NCBI GenBank assembly: GCA_036873135.1
Contig: JAPTYO010000008.1
Location: 30,840,761-30,904,760, forward strand
Length of the DNA stretch: 64,000 nucleotides
Origin: Clarkia xantiana subsp. parviflora
Lineage: Eukaryota; Streptophyta; Magnoliopsida; Myrtales; Onagraceae
Direction: 5' to 3'
The stretch's first letter is position 1. The number at the start of each line of letters is the position of its first letter. This document shows positions 1-11,226 of this stretch, one piece after another. Under the pieces are notes generated by a model. That model had not been told where the DNA came from, did not search any database, and worked only from the letters and a program-made list of their open reading frames with translations. The translations under genes and the position numbers were made by a program.

Positions 1-738
1 CGCATATACAAGGCAGGGCGTGTATAAACAACTATACGTATAGACACTCAAAACTTAGTCATTTTATGGGACTGAAGACATCCGACATACCAAGACTCCA
101 ACAGTACAACATATCGACAGTCTGATACTTGCGCGTTCCGACACCCCGACTAGGACTCTACACATTCATTCGACAACCCGTCAGTCCGCGTGGGTCTGGA
201 CGAAACATGAACGACCAACGGAAGGATAGACCAAGCACCACGATGAGTGAGTAGCAGACGACGACCAGCCACCATGACGAGCGAGTATTAGACGACAAGA
301 CGATGACCAACCATCAAGATGTAAGACGAAGATGCAGAGAGATTAATAGTGGCGTGATACGAAGCGGTGAACATTAACGTGAGATGAAGAGGCAAATAGT
401 AGAAGATGAACATGTTTGAGTATTAGTCTGCATCGGTTCATTGTAAAAGATGAAGAGTAGTGAATTAGAGAGATCATACATTGAAGGGTATGTTAGTCAT
501 TTGTAAAATCAATTATTAGTTTTATTAAACAAAATGTTTGCACATAACTAACAAGTAAATAAATAAATTGGATGGAACATGGATGCGAAGTGTATTGTGC
601 AACAAAGCAATACACAAATGTGCATTTAACAACACAAAAAAATATGTTAGTATATCTGTAATATGACCAAAACATTCAGGTGCAGTTGGCCGATTAACCC
701 TTATTAACTTGTAAAAGTATAAATAATTATAAATATAA
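1..738. other. AT-rich intergenic stretch, no gene seen
   Basis: I see no convincing coding frame, RNA gene or element boundary here. Positions 200-330 hold short imperfect repeats around GACGAC and ACCAACCAT. The minus-strand open frames are short and overlap the next element. Confidence 0.5.
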
Positions 739-1450
739 GGGTTAACAGATTTTTTGGTCCAACATCTTTGACAACATTTGAGTTTTGGTCGAACATCTTT
801 TTTTTGCCTAGTTTTGGTACCATATGTTTGACAACTTTTGGTCAATCCGTTAGTTGACCGTCATTTTGATCGTTAAATAGTACGTGAATTGCACATGCCT
901 AGTCCCAAATTTTTATTTTGTTCAGTTTAGTCCTTAAATTTATTATCCTAACTTTTTATTATTGCAATTTAGCTCTTAACTATTATCAACCGCACCCTAG
1001 GATTAAATTGACCTAACCTTGGTCCGACCCATGACTAGGTCGGACCATGAGTAGGTCAATTTAGCCCTAGGGTCCAATTGGGTTAATTTACCCCTAATGC
1101 TAAACTGAGCTAGCGATGATTCGACTCATGGCTAGGTCGGACCATGGTTAGGGTCGCCGGACGTGTGCGACCCTAACCATGGACTGACCTAGCCATGGAT
1201 CGGACCATGGCTAGGTCAATTTAGTTTTAGAGTGCGGTTGATAATGTTTAATGGCTAAATTGTAAAAATAAAAAGTTATGATGATAAATTTGAGGACTAA
1301 ACTGAATCACGTGACTATTTAACGGTCAACTAACGGATGAACCAAAAGCAAAAAATTTCAAAAATATATTACCAAAATTAGACGAAAAAAAAATATATTA
1401 GCTCAAACTTAAAAGTTGTTAAAGATGTTAGACTAAAATACTTGTTAACC
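739..1450. mobile_element. Foldback Mutator-like (MULE) non-autonomous element
   Basis: The left half (about 740-1065) and the right half (about 1110-1450) are near-complete reverse complements, so the element is almost one long hairpin. The ends read GGTTAACA and TGTTAACC. The flanks TAAATATAA (730-738) and TAAATACAA (1451-1459) match at 8 of 9 positions, as expected for a decayed 9-bp MULE target duplication. The centre repeats GGTCGGACCATG-type palindromes. No transposase is encoded, so movement would need a MULE transposase in trans. The superfamily call rests on arm length and duplication length only. Confidence 0.7.
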
Positions 1451-1559
1451 TAAATACAAATAACAATATAAAATTGCTCTATTCTATGCAAAAATGTGAT
1501 TCCCCTGATCCGACTAATGCGATTCACCTCTGACTAATATTATTTCTTGAAAGTAGAGA

Positions 1560-1745
1560 AAGAGAGAGGGGCAACGAGAAACAATGCATTTACTAGGGTT
1601 TCCCATCCCCCAACGGCCATCACCTTCCAATCTTGAGCTCTCAATTTCCTCTCTTGTCTTGTCTCTCTCTCTCTCCTGTCTTCATCTTGTTCCTCTGTTT
1701 CTACTTTAATAATTTCCTGACGCTCCAAGACGAAGCAGAGTGACA
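1560..1745 (+). promoter_or_regulatory. Pyrimidine-rich leader of the host gene
   Basis: The + strand just upstream of the ATG at 1746 is strongly CT-rich (TCTCTCTCTCTCTCC near 1665-1678). This matches the pyrimidine-patch 5' leaders common in plant genes. I could not place a TATA box or a start site, so the limits are approximate. Confidence 0.4.
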
Positions 1746-2372
1746 ATGTCCGCTATATCCCCAATATTCCCAATGCCGGAGCCACCGCAGCACTTCAATG
1801 ACTACGGCTTCGATCCCCAGATGGATTTCTTCCAGGTCCCACTCCTTCTTTCATATCCATGGCCCCGCCCGGACTCATCTTAATTTTTTATTTAGCATTA
1901 CTAATTTCGACAACTGCAGGTCCTCGGAGAAGCAAGGAGGCAGAAGCGGGAGAAGACGACGTCGTCCATTCACTTCAAGCTTCAGAAACCCATCGACTCC
2001 AAAAGGTACTCCTCCGCCCACAAGAAGAAGAAGATGAAATGGTGGAAAAACGCCTTGACCTTCTTCAAGTGGGGCCGCCGGAACAGCGACGCCTGCCACC
2101 ACCGCTCGTCCGGCGAAGCCAGCCACCGTGCAGGAGGAACCTTCCGAGGCCATATCTCCTGTCCGCTTTACCTTGCAGAGAGCCGGAGCGGGTCGAGCAC
2201 CCCATGCCGGAGCACCAACCGGCCGTCGTCGGAGCCACTGGCCGGGATCCTAACGCCGGCGAGGAAAGGTGAGGTGGAGATACCGTATCTGAGCCTGAGG
2301 GAGCTGAACATGGAGCCGATACCTTACCGGAGAATGTCCACCTCCACATTACCTATCTACTTAGTCACCTAG
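1746..2372 (+). CDS. Uncharacterised plant protein, two exons
   Basis: Exon 1 is 1746-1835 and exon 2 is 1920-2372, split by an 84-nt intron with GT at 1836 and CAG ending at 1919. Splicing keeps the frame and gives 180 residues. The start ATG at 1746 follows a CT-rich leader. The product begins with a Pro-rich segment (MSAISPIFPMPEPP), then a basic run (SAHKKKKMKWWKNALTFFKW, about residues 61-80), a Ser/Arg-rich middle, and a C-terminal block YLSLRELNM ending in PIYLVT. I see no signal peptide, membrane span or catalytic motif. Lys/Arg clusters and small size suggest a nuclear or regulatory protein, but that is inference. The C-terminal block looks like a conserved plant-specific family whose name I cannot give. 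GC-rich codons contrast with the AT-rich surroundings. It is the only likely host gene and sits between two foldback elements. Confidence 0.72.
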
Positions 2373-2696
2373 TCATTGATTGATTCCTAGCTAGCTACTA
2401 AATTGCATTATATCCAATTAACCGCTATTTAATAAGTAGGCAGCCAGGTTATATATTAATTTTCTATTTAGTAGGAAAAGAAGAGCGTGAAATGTAGTAG
2501 GATTAGGATCCACTATTTGATTCCCGATGAGGAGGAAAGGCTTAATCCTCCTTTTGTCATTGATGTTTTCTTTTTAGGCCACTTTGTCAGTGATGTTGGT
2601 TGCTCACTTTTATTGATGTTTGTAGTATAGCTCATCTATCTATGTATAACTTAATATTTATATAATTTTTTTACTTTGACCGGATCTTAAGTATCT
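2373..2696 (+). other. 3' flank of the host gene
   Basis: This is AT-rich sequence after the stop codon, probably including the 3' UTR. I could not pick one polyadenylation signal with confidence. No other feature is visible. Confidence 0.4.
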
Positions 2697-2706
2697 ATGA
2701 TATACC

Positions 2707-3645
2707 GAGTGAATGACCAAACTAGGTCGCTTCTCGAAACTAATTCCCAAACTAAGCTTGTTCAGAAACTAATTCCCAAAATAGGTATCTTCATATTTTT
2801 AATAATATCTAGTATTTATTTTGCATCCTAAAGTTTACATTGTGTTACAAATGAACCCTCAATCGTAATATAATACAAGAAAAAAATTGAAAATTAAGAA
2901 AATTAAATATATAAAAAACATAAAAATAAAAATGGAAATAAAAAATAATTAATTAATGCAATGATAAAAAATACACATTAAAAAAATAATCAAACATACA
3001 TTTTTTCGTAGCTTTTAATTTTTAAAAAATATATGAAATTAAAGGATACAATTTACATATAAAAATAAATAAGTTTTAAACAACTTTACATTGGCAAGAA
3101 AAACAACATATAATGGTATAAAAACTATTCATCAAGAGTATGAAAAAAAATATACAAATTGTATTCATTCTTAAATTTATTCTATTGATTTTTCAAATGT
3201 AAATTAGTTTTTCTATTTTTTTTCAGTCACTAATTTTATAAATTTAACATGTTTTACTTAGGGTTTATGTATGCTTTCATTTTTATATTTTCATACTTAA
3301 AAAATCACGAGTATTTAGTTTATTTACATTTTATATCACAACTTTTTTTAATAATTTATATCCTTTAGCATAATTTATTTTCACAGTTTTTTTCACAATT
3401 AATAATTTATTATATTTTAGTTTTTAACTTTTACATATAACTACCTTATATTTTCAATTTTTCTAACATATTTCTTGTATTATTTCGGTTTAGGGTCAAT
3501 TGTAACAAAATATAAACTTTGGGATGTAAAGTAAAAAATATATCTAATTAAAAAAAAATAGAAAAACCTATTTTGGGAATTAGTTTTGAAAGAAGCCTAG
3601 TTTGGGAATAAGTTTGGCCAAACAACCTATTATGGGAATTCACTC
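2707..3645. mobile_element. Foldback MULE-like element with exact 10-bp duplication
   Basis: The element starts GAGTGAAT and ends ATTCACTC. Both arms (roughly 250 bp each, about 2707-2950 and 3400-3645) carry blocks resembling AACTAATTCCCAAA in inverted orientation. The exact 10-bp direct repeat ATGATATACC lies at 2697-2706 and at 3646-3655, in the 9-11-bp range of Mutator-like elements. The 939-bp interior is very AT-rich with no coding frame. The perfect duplication suggests a younger insertion than the element at 739. Confidence 0.82.
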
Positions 3646-3822
3646 ATGATATACCTCCCTTTTCTCCAGTGTTATCAGAACCGGTCCGGCCGGGTTCGAA
3701 TCGGAATCGGAGCCCTTTACAGTTCGGTTCGAAAAAATCCGGCGTATGCAATTCATACCATCTTAATATATATCTAATGTATGCAATTATTTCTCAAAAT
3801 GTTATTGACTCCCTGATTATGC

Positions 3823-4125
3823 ATGATTATTAATGTGTTAGTTTTCAAGGCTGGGTTAGTACGCTTCTATGAACCTCACATTCTGGATGGTATGAATTAT
3901 GATGAATGGAAAGATAGTGTTGAGGAACTCCTTATTGCCGCGGATGTTGATGATCGAATCAATCCAAAAGCAAAAAGGATCGAAACGGACGAATGTGGAA
4001 ATCCATACCCCTACAACAACAAGAAAAGGTTGAGGAATGATCAGACAACACGAGAATTGATTTACTCGAAACTGTCAGATGAAGCAGATGAGGAGTTTAT
4101 TGAGAGCAGCGTATTGCATCTTTAG
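3823..4125 (+). pseudogene. Copia gag N-terminal fragment
   Basis: A 100-codon open segment carries a MNYDEWK motif, the counterpart of the Trp-containing N-terminal motif of copia gag proteins that would form the particle. A stop follows at 4123-4125. The zinc knuckle and protease expected downstream are not recognisable. Positions 4126-5665 hold short scattered frames (4277-4486, 4501-4737) that fit decayed gag, protease and integrase, but I cannot assign them. The start is taken from the open frame and is not functional. Confidence 0.55.
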
Positions 4126-5665
4126 TGTGTCATTCACTTCCGCTACAGTTGAGAAAAAGCCGCTGAAGCAAAATACCTCATGGCATAATACTATAGTATT
4201 CTATCCAGTGATAAAGGTGTTATAGCCGCTCATGATCCCGCTGACGAAGTAGACGTATGGGCAAGAGCTCGGAAAGTTGAAGATGTTTCCTCTATCATGG
4301 TTTGCTGACGATAATGGACTCACACGTATGATCACATCGATTAAGACACTCGTAGATCTATACGAGGCCAGCCATGAGGAAGGAACCACCTTCAAAGAAC
4401 CCGAGACAACCGATGACAGATTCGATGGTCTTCAGAAATGCTTGGCTAAACCCAGCAATAAAAGGTCTAACGATGGTCCGGTGTAAACCACCGTTGATTC
4501 GTGTGCCCTAATAGGTACACCTCGTTTACCACACACATAGAAATGAAAGACGTTTTATTTGATGCAAGACATCTGATCAAATTCATTTGTGAATTATTTT
4601 TCAGGTGGAACGCTGAACGTGGCCGTGACTGCTTGTCTATCATACCTTCATTGAAGCTTCATTCTATGATCAGAAACCTTATTGTTGTTGTTGATGGATT
4701 TCCTATTTGTACGTTTAAATGTTTGAATTTTGGTTGATTAAGATTCGGATTTATTGAATAAAGTAGTTTCCATTCGATTTGAAATGAGGTCTACTTGTCA
4801 AAATTAATCAACCCAATAAAACGGGATCGATCCGAAACGAAATTAAAAACTGAAATATCCACCAAGATGGTCGGATCAAACAAGAGTACTCACACTAATT
4901 CATCGAAATATCGAAATACCATTAATATCCATCAATTGCGTAGTTCTAAGGGCAGACCAATTTATTTCTTTGTTAATTATTAGTACTCCATTAAATGATG
5001 AATTCTGTAATGATGAACATGTTTGACACCGATCAGATTAAATTAAACTGAATTTTGAAAACGAAACGATTTAAACCATGGGATAGAACCTGGAATAGGC
5101 GCCACAGGCGCGTGTACCTCAAAAGAAGGAACACATCGTTTTCAAAGTACGAATTTAATGATGAAGTGTTTTTGAATGAATGCTGAATTTTAATTTGTCT
5201 CCCTTTTGGGAATAATTCATTCAGTGCTTACACGATGAACTCGTAAAGTATAAACTGACGCATAAGGCGAAAGCCCAATGCACAATTCAAAGATGAATAA
5301 GTCACTGGGATGAATTAGCCAATGAAAGGGACAATGTTCGGTAAAATGAATCTCTCACTAAATGCCTTGAAAGAGAAGTTTGGCAAGAATTCACATCGAT
5401 AACACACTTCATCGAAAAAATCGGTCAAATACGACGCCATAAAAGCTAAAAGGAGTGATAATGAGTTAATTCTTATCATCATGCGACATTAACATGCGAC
5501 ATTAACATGCGCATTAAACAAGTATTTGAACAAAGAGTATGCTGACTACTCTTAAAGGATACATGTTTAAATTAGCTTGTGATAATGGTGCCGTGGTCGA
5601 ACATGAGACATTACATGCCTTGAAGACGAATTTTCAACGCTTGGTGAGATATAACCGACGAAGTC

Positions 5666-6154
5666 TTGATCGAATCGGAGCAGGATAACGATGATAGTAA
5701 GGTCCCACTTACTTCGAGTGGGAGATTTGAGGCAGCAACACAAGTAAATGAAATGGTAAATGAATATGGGGACATTTTCATAGTAAATCCAGTGGGAGGA
5801 GCCAATCCTACCACACAAATAACTGTTGTTGCAAGTGCGAATCAAGTTGAACATGATAATCACGTTGCAGGACCGCTGGATGAAAATCCAATAATGCCAC
5901 AACTACCCATTGTTCCCAATGGGAGTGGGTTAATCAACTTGGTTCAGAGACCAAGAGCTCGTCCAAGAAAAATTGTAGGTCAAGGTTCCAGCATTGTTCT
6001 TGTTCCCAGTGGGAGTGATGCTCCGATAGAAAGCATTATTCTGAGTGGAGCAATGTTCAGACTCAAGATGGGATTAACGAGCCTAGACGAAGTCGAAGGC
6101 AGCGAACTTCTCCCAAGAAGTATCTCATCGAGAAGGGTGAAATATTTACCATAA
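5666..6154 (+). pseudogene. Copia integrase-to-RT linker fragment
   Basis: A 162-codon open stretch lies immediately upstream of the RT remnant. Its composition (Pro, Ser and Arg rich, with RPRARPRK near residue 95) fits the variable, non-catalytic linker between integrase and reverse transcriptase in copia polyproteins. No catalytic residues are expected or seen. The assignment rests on position. Confidence 0.45.
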
Positions 6155-6168
6155 CTTCTGTTTACAAA

Positions 6169-6968
6169 CCAGTAACGGTTCAACAAGCGTTGAAAGGACC
6201 TCAAGCGAAGGAATGGAGGAAAGCAATGGAAGATGAGATCACCTCAATGAAAGCCAATTCGGTATGGTCTTTAGTTGATTTACCTGCTGACCGCAGGGCC
6301 ATAGGGGCGAAGTGGGTTTTGAAACTAAAACTCACTGCTCATGGAAATGTCGAGCGATACAAAGCTCGATTGGTTGCGAAAGGTTACACCTAGCTTCACG
6401 GAGTGGGCTTTGATGAGACATACTCACCGACTGTGCGGTACACCACAGTCAGGGCAATCCTAGCCCTAGTAACATGCCTCGATCTAGAGTTGCACCAAAT
6501 GGATGTTCAGGGCCACATTCCTCCACTGAAACCTGGAGGAAGAGATCTACGGAGGGTTTCATTACTCATGGTAACGAACGTAAAGTTTGTAAACTCCAAA
6601 GATCCATTTATGGTCTTAAACAATCGTCTCGGCAATGGTACCGCAGGTTCCACGAGGCAATCGTTGGAAACGGATTCGTGAATCTCCAAGAGGATCCATG
6701 CGTGTATACAAAGACCTCCGGGTCTAAGTACGCCATATTAACTTTGTATGTGGATGACATACTCATTGCCGCAAACGGTGTGAGTTTCATGCAAGAATTA
6801 AAGTCTTGGTTGGCATCTGTATTTGAGATTAAAGACATGGAAGAGTCTACGTATATCTTAAGCATTAAAATTGCTAGAGATCGTACCATCCGGAGGTTAT
6901 GTATATCTCAGGAAGCCTACATCAAAAAACTGTTGAAAAGTTTAGATTATAGGATGTCAAACCCGTAG
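6169..6968 (+). pseudogene. Copia reverse transcriptase pseudogene
   Basis: The fragments match the RVT_2 family in order: KEWRKAMEDEI, then AIGAKWVLKLK and RYKARLVAKGY (6190-6393), then a stop at 6391-6393, FDETYSPTVR, and after a frameshift YGLKQSSRQWYRRF and the catalytic LYVDDILIA box (about 6745-6770). Family members copy the element RNA into cDNA inside the particle. At least one stop and one frameshift make this copy inactive. Confidence 0.85.
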
Positions 6969-7228
6969 AAACGCCGGTAGTATTCGGGTGCGCATTGTCA
7001 AAGCGCGACGACCCGAAGAACTAACAAGAGCGTGAACAAATGAGGTGTGCAGAGTATTTAAGCATGGTCGGGAGTCTCATATACGCCATGCTTTACATTC
7101 TTCCGGATATCTGTTACGTTGTGGGCCTAGTAGCAAGATTCCAATCAGACTCTGGCTATCAACATTTAAAAGCTGTAAAGCGGATCAGACGATATCTGTA
7201 AGGTACTACCGGCTATGTACTGTGCTAT

Positions 7229-7720
7229 GAAGGTAGGAAGTTAGAATTGACCGGATTCAGTGACGCCGACCATGGTGGCGATCTTGACGATCTTAAGTCC
7301 ACCACAGGAGGAGTGTTTCTCCTTGCTGATGCCGCAATTTCATGGACGAGCAAGAAGCAATACTGTGTCACGCTGTCTACGATAAAATCAGAATTCGTTG
7401 CTCTCTCTAAAAATACACAGGAAGCGGTCAGGCTGAAAATGCTTCTTACAGCGTTGCTTGATGGCGATGTTGGGAGTAAACCTGTGAAGGTGTTCTCTGA
7501 CAGTCAAGCAGCGATTGCGGCAGTAAAGAATCCAAAGTACCATAGTAGGACTAAACACACTGATGTGAAATATAATTATGCTTAATCTATGGTAGAAGAT
7601 AATATAATCACTTTAGAATACTCGCCCACTGATGATATGGTGGCGGACCCACTTACTAAACCATTACGCAGGAAGACATTTGAAAAGCATGTTAAAATGC
7701 TTGGATTACGTAGGGTTTAA
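7229..7720 (+). pseudogene. Copia RNase H pseudogene
   Basis: The segment has FSDADHGGD (first catalytic Asp), a KSTTGGVF block, TLSTIKSEFVALS (the usual STAEAEY box, here STIKSE), VFSDSQAAIA and the C-terminal ADPLTKPL block, ending at a TAA at 7718-7720. An in-frame stop follows KYNYA at 7583-7585. Active family members degrade template RNA during reverse transcription. The copy is broken. Confidence 0.8.
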
Positions 7721-8330
7721 ATGTGGGCGTGTATCTGTGATGACATTTTGATGAATTGGAAGTTACATTATGATAAATAAGAGAATTGCAATTTGAGTTT
7801 ATGATTCATCGACGTCATAATGATTGATTACTTCGGATTTTACGGTCTATAAACTAAGTCATAGGAGGACGCAATCCTCTGCAAAAATTATGTCGAATGT
7901 GGATCATGCCTTGTCACACGAGTACGGCCGTCTTGTAGGAGAGGGGAACTCTTCTGAAGCAAGACTGGCTAAGAACCAATTGAGGAACTTGGTTATGCAA
8001 AAACTTGGAATGAGATGGTGCCTGTTAATGTATTGTTGTCCAAATCACATCAATATTTCACTCTTATGATCCTGCCCCTACTTCCGAATAGTTCATACGA
8101 GGTTTGTCGTGCGACCGGCGGATACGACGGGCATCGTGCTACTCATCTGATATGAGGAACAATGATGATGTGGTTGAGAGTTTGTAATAACTTCATACCC
8201 AACTCGTGTGTTAGCATGTTAAATTTTTCTGGAAAAAATTAAAATAATGTGGTTGAGACTGGTGGGATCAAAATGACGTGGCCTTGGAACTTCGAGTAGT
8301 GGACTTCTAAGTCTCGCCGGGAGCTAGCTC
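7721..8330 (+). other. Possible copia 3' LTR or flank, unresolved
   Basis: This stretch after the purine tract would be expected to contain the 3' LTR of copia copy 1. I found no partner LTR upstream and no clear TG...CA ends. It has no coding frame over about 80 codons. Confidence 0.3.
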
Positions 8331-8960
8331 ACTCAGGTATCTTTCTTGGTCGCGTGGACACTTAGTTTCCTTTGGTGGCTTTCTGCTAGGCGAGGACCTG
8401 AAAATAGGTGGGGATGGCCCCTGATTCCACTCCGAAGCTTAAGTCAGTAATGGATATCGAGAGAATAATATAGAGTAATTGATAGATCTTAGAACTTAAA
8501 TAATGAAAGTGAACCCCTATTTATAGGGAGATCTTTACCGACTTTTTCAAGGAGGCGGCTACTATGCCTTGATTGGCTGTTTAATGGCGGTAGCTGCCTT
8601 TACTTGATTGGTTGAGAAAGACTGTGTGAAAATCAGTAGGTGACCAGCATGTCGCTAGCTGGCGCCACTTTCTTCAGAGGAAGGTTTTCGTGGTATAGAG
8701 GGCGGCGAGCAGGTCGCCAGCTGGTGCCACTTTCTTCAGAGGTAGGTTTTCGTGGTATAGAGGGTGGCGAGCAGGTCACCAGCTGGTGCCCCTTCCTTCA
8801 GAAGGAAGTCTTCTCAAAGGCGGAAAGCAGGTCTCCACCTGTCCTTTCTTAAGAGGGAAGGTTTCCTCCAAGTATATGATGGTCGACTCGACTTAACTCC
8901 TACTTTAGTAAGGAAGCTTTAATCCTCGACTTAACTTATACTTCAACAAAGGGGAGCCTT
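8331..8960 (-). mobile_element. Tat-like LTR remnant, probably solo
   Basis: The order of motifs (CTGATTCCACTCCGAAGCTTAA near 8421, then CTATTTATAGGGAG near 8516) parallels the LTRs of the Retand-like elements at 32939 and 52913, which read AATCCCTCTCCGATGCTTAA then TTTATATAGGGAA. In minus orientation the latter is a TATA box. Ends and duplication could not be set. Confidence 0.4.
8648..8850. repeat. 62-bp tandem repeat, about 3.5 copies
   Basis: The units begin GTCGCTAGCT (8651), GTCGCCAGCT (8713) and GTCACCAGCT (8775), exactly 62 bp apart, with a degenerate fourth copy at 8831. Each contains CACTTTCTTCAGAGG-type sequence. The array lies inside the LTR remnant. Confidence 0.75.
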
Positions 8961-9539
8961 GAATGAGTTTCTCGCCTTGTCCTTTGTTGTCTGGTGGGTT
9001 GACTTCTGTTTGTAGGGTAGTCGACCATTCATCTTTGTCTCCTTATTCCGGACTTGAATGGTCGATCATACGTTCTTTTGAGAACTCGACCTTTACTCTG
9101 TCGACTCGTACTAGGCTGCCTCGAATCATATCCAACAGAGACCGTGTTTATTTTAGAGTTATGATTAATATGGGGTAGCTATTTTAACTAGCAATTACCT
9201 TTTGAATAAGGCACCCCATAAAAAGGAAGATAAAAATCAGTTTGAGTTGTGCCTTCGAATGTGGGGGATGTCTTGCTAAAATTTATGATACCTCTATGGA
9301 AAAGGTGCATACCTGCCCTAAACTTTTGATTGCATTTCATAGGGTATGCTCAGAAAAGTAAAGCATATCAGTTTCTTGTAATTGAATCGAAAGTGTCAGA
9401 TATACACAAAGACACGTTAATGTAATAAAAAAAATGCATATTTCTTTGAAAAATGTATTTCTGGCTAAGTCTAGAGGAGAGACAAATTCTTCGAGACAAG
9501 CATATGAGACTATAGAGGAAAAATAGTCTAGATCGAGAA
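8961..9539. other. No gene recognised
   Basis: This stretch holds short open frames on both strands, none with a motif I recognise. A 143-codon minus-strand frame (9337-9768) overlaps the copia pseudogene and is treated as fortuitous. Confidence 0.4.
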
Positions 9540-10490
9540 CATGGAGAGCATGTTGAGGCCGAAATCGAGGTCGAGCCCGTGAGGAGTAAAATGGCGAGGA
9601 TTGGGAAATCCTATGGTCCATATTTTCTAACCTAAATGCTTGAAATATTTTCTGATCTATATGCTTGAAGTCGAACCTCATACTTACCACGAAACCGTAA
9701 ACTCTCCTAAGAGACATGTATGAAAAGAGGCAATAAATAGGGAAACTGAATCCATCTTGCAGAACCATACTTGAGAGCTAGTGGATCTTCCGACCGGAAG
9801 CAAACCACTAGGCTAAGAGTTGATATTCAAACTTAAAACGAAAGAAGTTGGATCAATTGATAATTACTAAGCCCGACTTGTCATAAAGGGTTATAGACAA
9901 AATGAAGGGACTTGATTATTTTTTATAAATATTATCCAGTAACCAGAATTACTTCCATAAGGATGGTACTTGCTATTGCAGCTTTGGGAAATCTAGAAGT
10001 ACATCAAATGTAAGTGGAAAACAACTTTCTTGAATGGAGATTTAGAGGATGAAATCTACATTTAACAACCCGAGGGTTTCTCTGCGCGGGGGCAGAAAAA
10101 GAAAGTCTGTTAGCTAGTCAAATTTTTGTATGATTTAAAAACAGGCGCCTAAACAATGACTTTATAAATTTGACAACGTTTTATTTGAGAAATGTTTCAA
10201 AATAAATATGTATGACAAACATTTTACGTTGATGAGATGCTTATCGTTGGAAATAACGATGAGATGGTCTGGTCCACTGGACATATGTTGAATTTGAGTA
10301 TTGACTTGAAAGATGTGGGTCTTGCTGATGTGATCTTTGTAATTAAAAGTCACGTGATCTTCGGAAGGTCTCATTCTTAGTCAAACTCATTATATTGACA
10401 AGATTTTGGACAAATTCAACAGAGATGACAAGAACGAAGTCACTACTCCAATAGATACGAGTAAGTATTTTTCAAAGAACAATGGAGAAT
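9540..10490 (+). pseudogene. Second copia RT pseudogene (different family)
   Basis: In scattered frames the + strand reads the pre-RT motif KSYGPYFLT, then VDLPTGSKPLG, ARLVIKGYRQNEG (about 9878), FLNGDLEDEIY (about 10030), a decayed Tyr-Gly-Leu-Lys-Gln block and IDKILDKFN (about 10394). Stops and frameshifts occur every few dozen codons, so it is old. The frame ends abruptly at 10490 within the RT to RNase H region, where another LTR sequence begins. It differs in sequence from copia copy 1. Confidence 0.75.
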
Positions 10491-10645
10491 ATTGTTGGAA
10501 CAAGCTCGTCCGGGGTCCAATCTTGGCGGCCTTACGTCGAGTCACGTTCCTTTGATCTTCAGGTTATGGTCGATCCAACTCCATTCCTGGCGGACCTGCA
10601 CAAAGGGCAGTGCCAGAGAGGAGGGGGTGTCTTGTAAGCATATAG
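10491..10645 (+). mobile_element. Truncated LTR fragment, unassigned
   Basis: The sequence starts TGTTGGAACAAGC directly after the interrupted copia frame and is itself cut by the next LTR start at 10646. The TG start and a CCTGCACAAAGGGCA-type block resemble plant gypsy LTR ends. No partner is seen in the window. Confidence 0.3.
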
Positions 10646-11212
10646 TGATGGGCGCAGTAATTGGTAGCCCATAATATGTATAGTTTACCTAATGAACTTG
10701 GGTAAATGTCACAATAGGGTAATTGGGCTAGACCCAAATCACAATTGACATGGGAGGCCCAAAATTGGGCCTCCCCAATACATAGGCCAGCCGAAATAAT
10801 TAGGTGGCTTTACTCCTCCTATAAATAAGAGGTGTTAGGAAGTATTTTAGGGTTAATCATAATTCCCTCACAAGAGTGTTTTAGAGAGAAAACCCTCCTC
10901 CCACACCTACAAGGTTCGCCCGCACCAAGCATAACACCGGGGGTGTGCCAAATTGCTTTCGAGCAACTCTCCGAAGATCTGTCCCCGTGTCAAGAATTGA
11001 TCTGAGGCTTTGCTGTGGAGCTAACACCACGTAGGGCTTCTTACACAAGAACCTCTACGGGTTCCGTCCGGTGGATCGAGAACTCCCTCGGACAAAGGAT
11101 CTTGGACTACGGTAACTATTGAGGTATGTGTAACTCTTCCGCTGCGTAATTTCGATTACATGAAAGTACCATGTTTTGTGTTTCCGTAGTGATCACTCCC
11201 CGTAATCTATCA
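10646..11212 (+). repeat. 5' LTR of a copia element
   Basis: The 567-bp segment starts TG and ends ...TATCA. It has a TATA box and a UTR-like region, and is followed after one base by the initiator-Met tRNA primer site. The far LTR is not visible, because the interior was interrupted by the Ogre-like element and decayed. The left border is the best TG before the LTR body and could be off by a few bases. Confidence 0.6.
10819..10829 (+). promoter_or_regulatory. LTR TATA box
   Basis: CTATAAATAAG lies about 390 bp before the LTR end, the expected place for the U3 promoter that would drive the genomic RNA. Confidence 0.55.
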
Positions 11213-11213
11213 G

Positions 11214-11226
11214 TGGTATCAGAGCC
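11214..11226 (+). other. Primer-binding site, initiator Met tRNA
   Basis: TGGTATCAGAGCC is the standard plant copia primer site complementary to the 3' end of initiator Met tRNA, one base after the LTR end. Confidence 0.85.

Larger units (their letters stand above)
3750..7735 (+). mobile_element. Degenerate Ty1/copia element, copy 1
   Basis: Gag, linker, reverse transcriptase and RNase H fragments appear in copia order on the + strand, separated by stops and frameshifts. The 5' end near 3656 abuts the MULE target duplication. A weak purine tract (AAATGTGGGCG) follows the RNase H stop at about 7720 and may mark the start of a 3' LTR. No paired LTRs or duplication could be defined. The 3750-5210 part is recognisably similar to 28360-29850, so two copies of one old family are present. 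Confidence 0.75.

Noticed and set aside
1..738. Possible coding frames on the minus strand (493-845)
   Set aside because: They are AT-rich and low complexity, and they overlap the arm of the foldback element.
9337..9768. 143-codon minus-strand frame
   Set aside because: It overlaps a recognisable copia RT pseudogene on the + strand and has no motif of its own.
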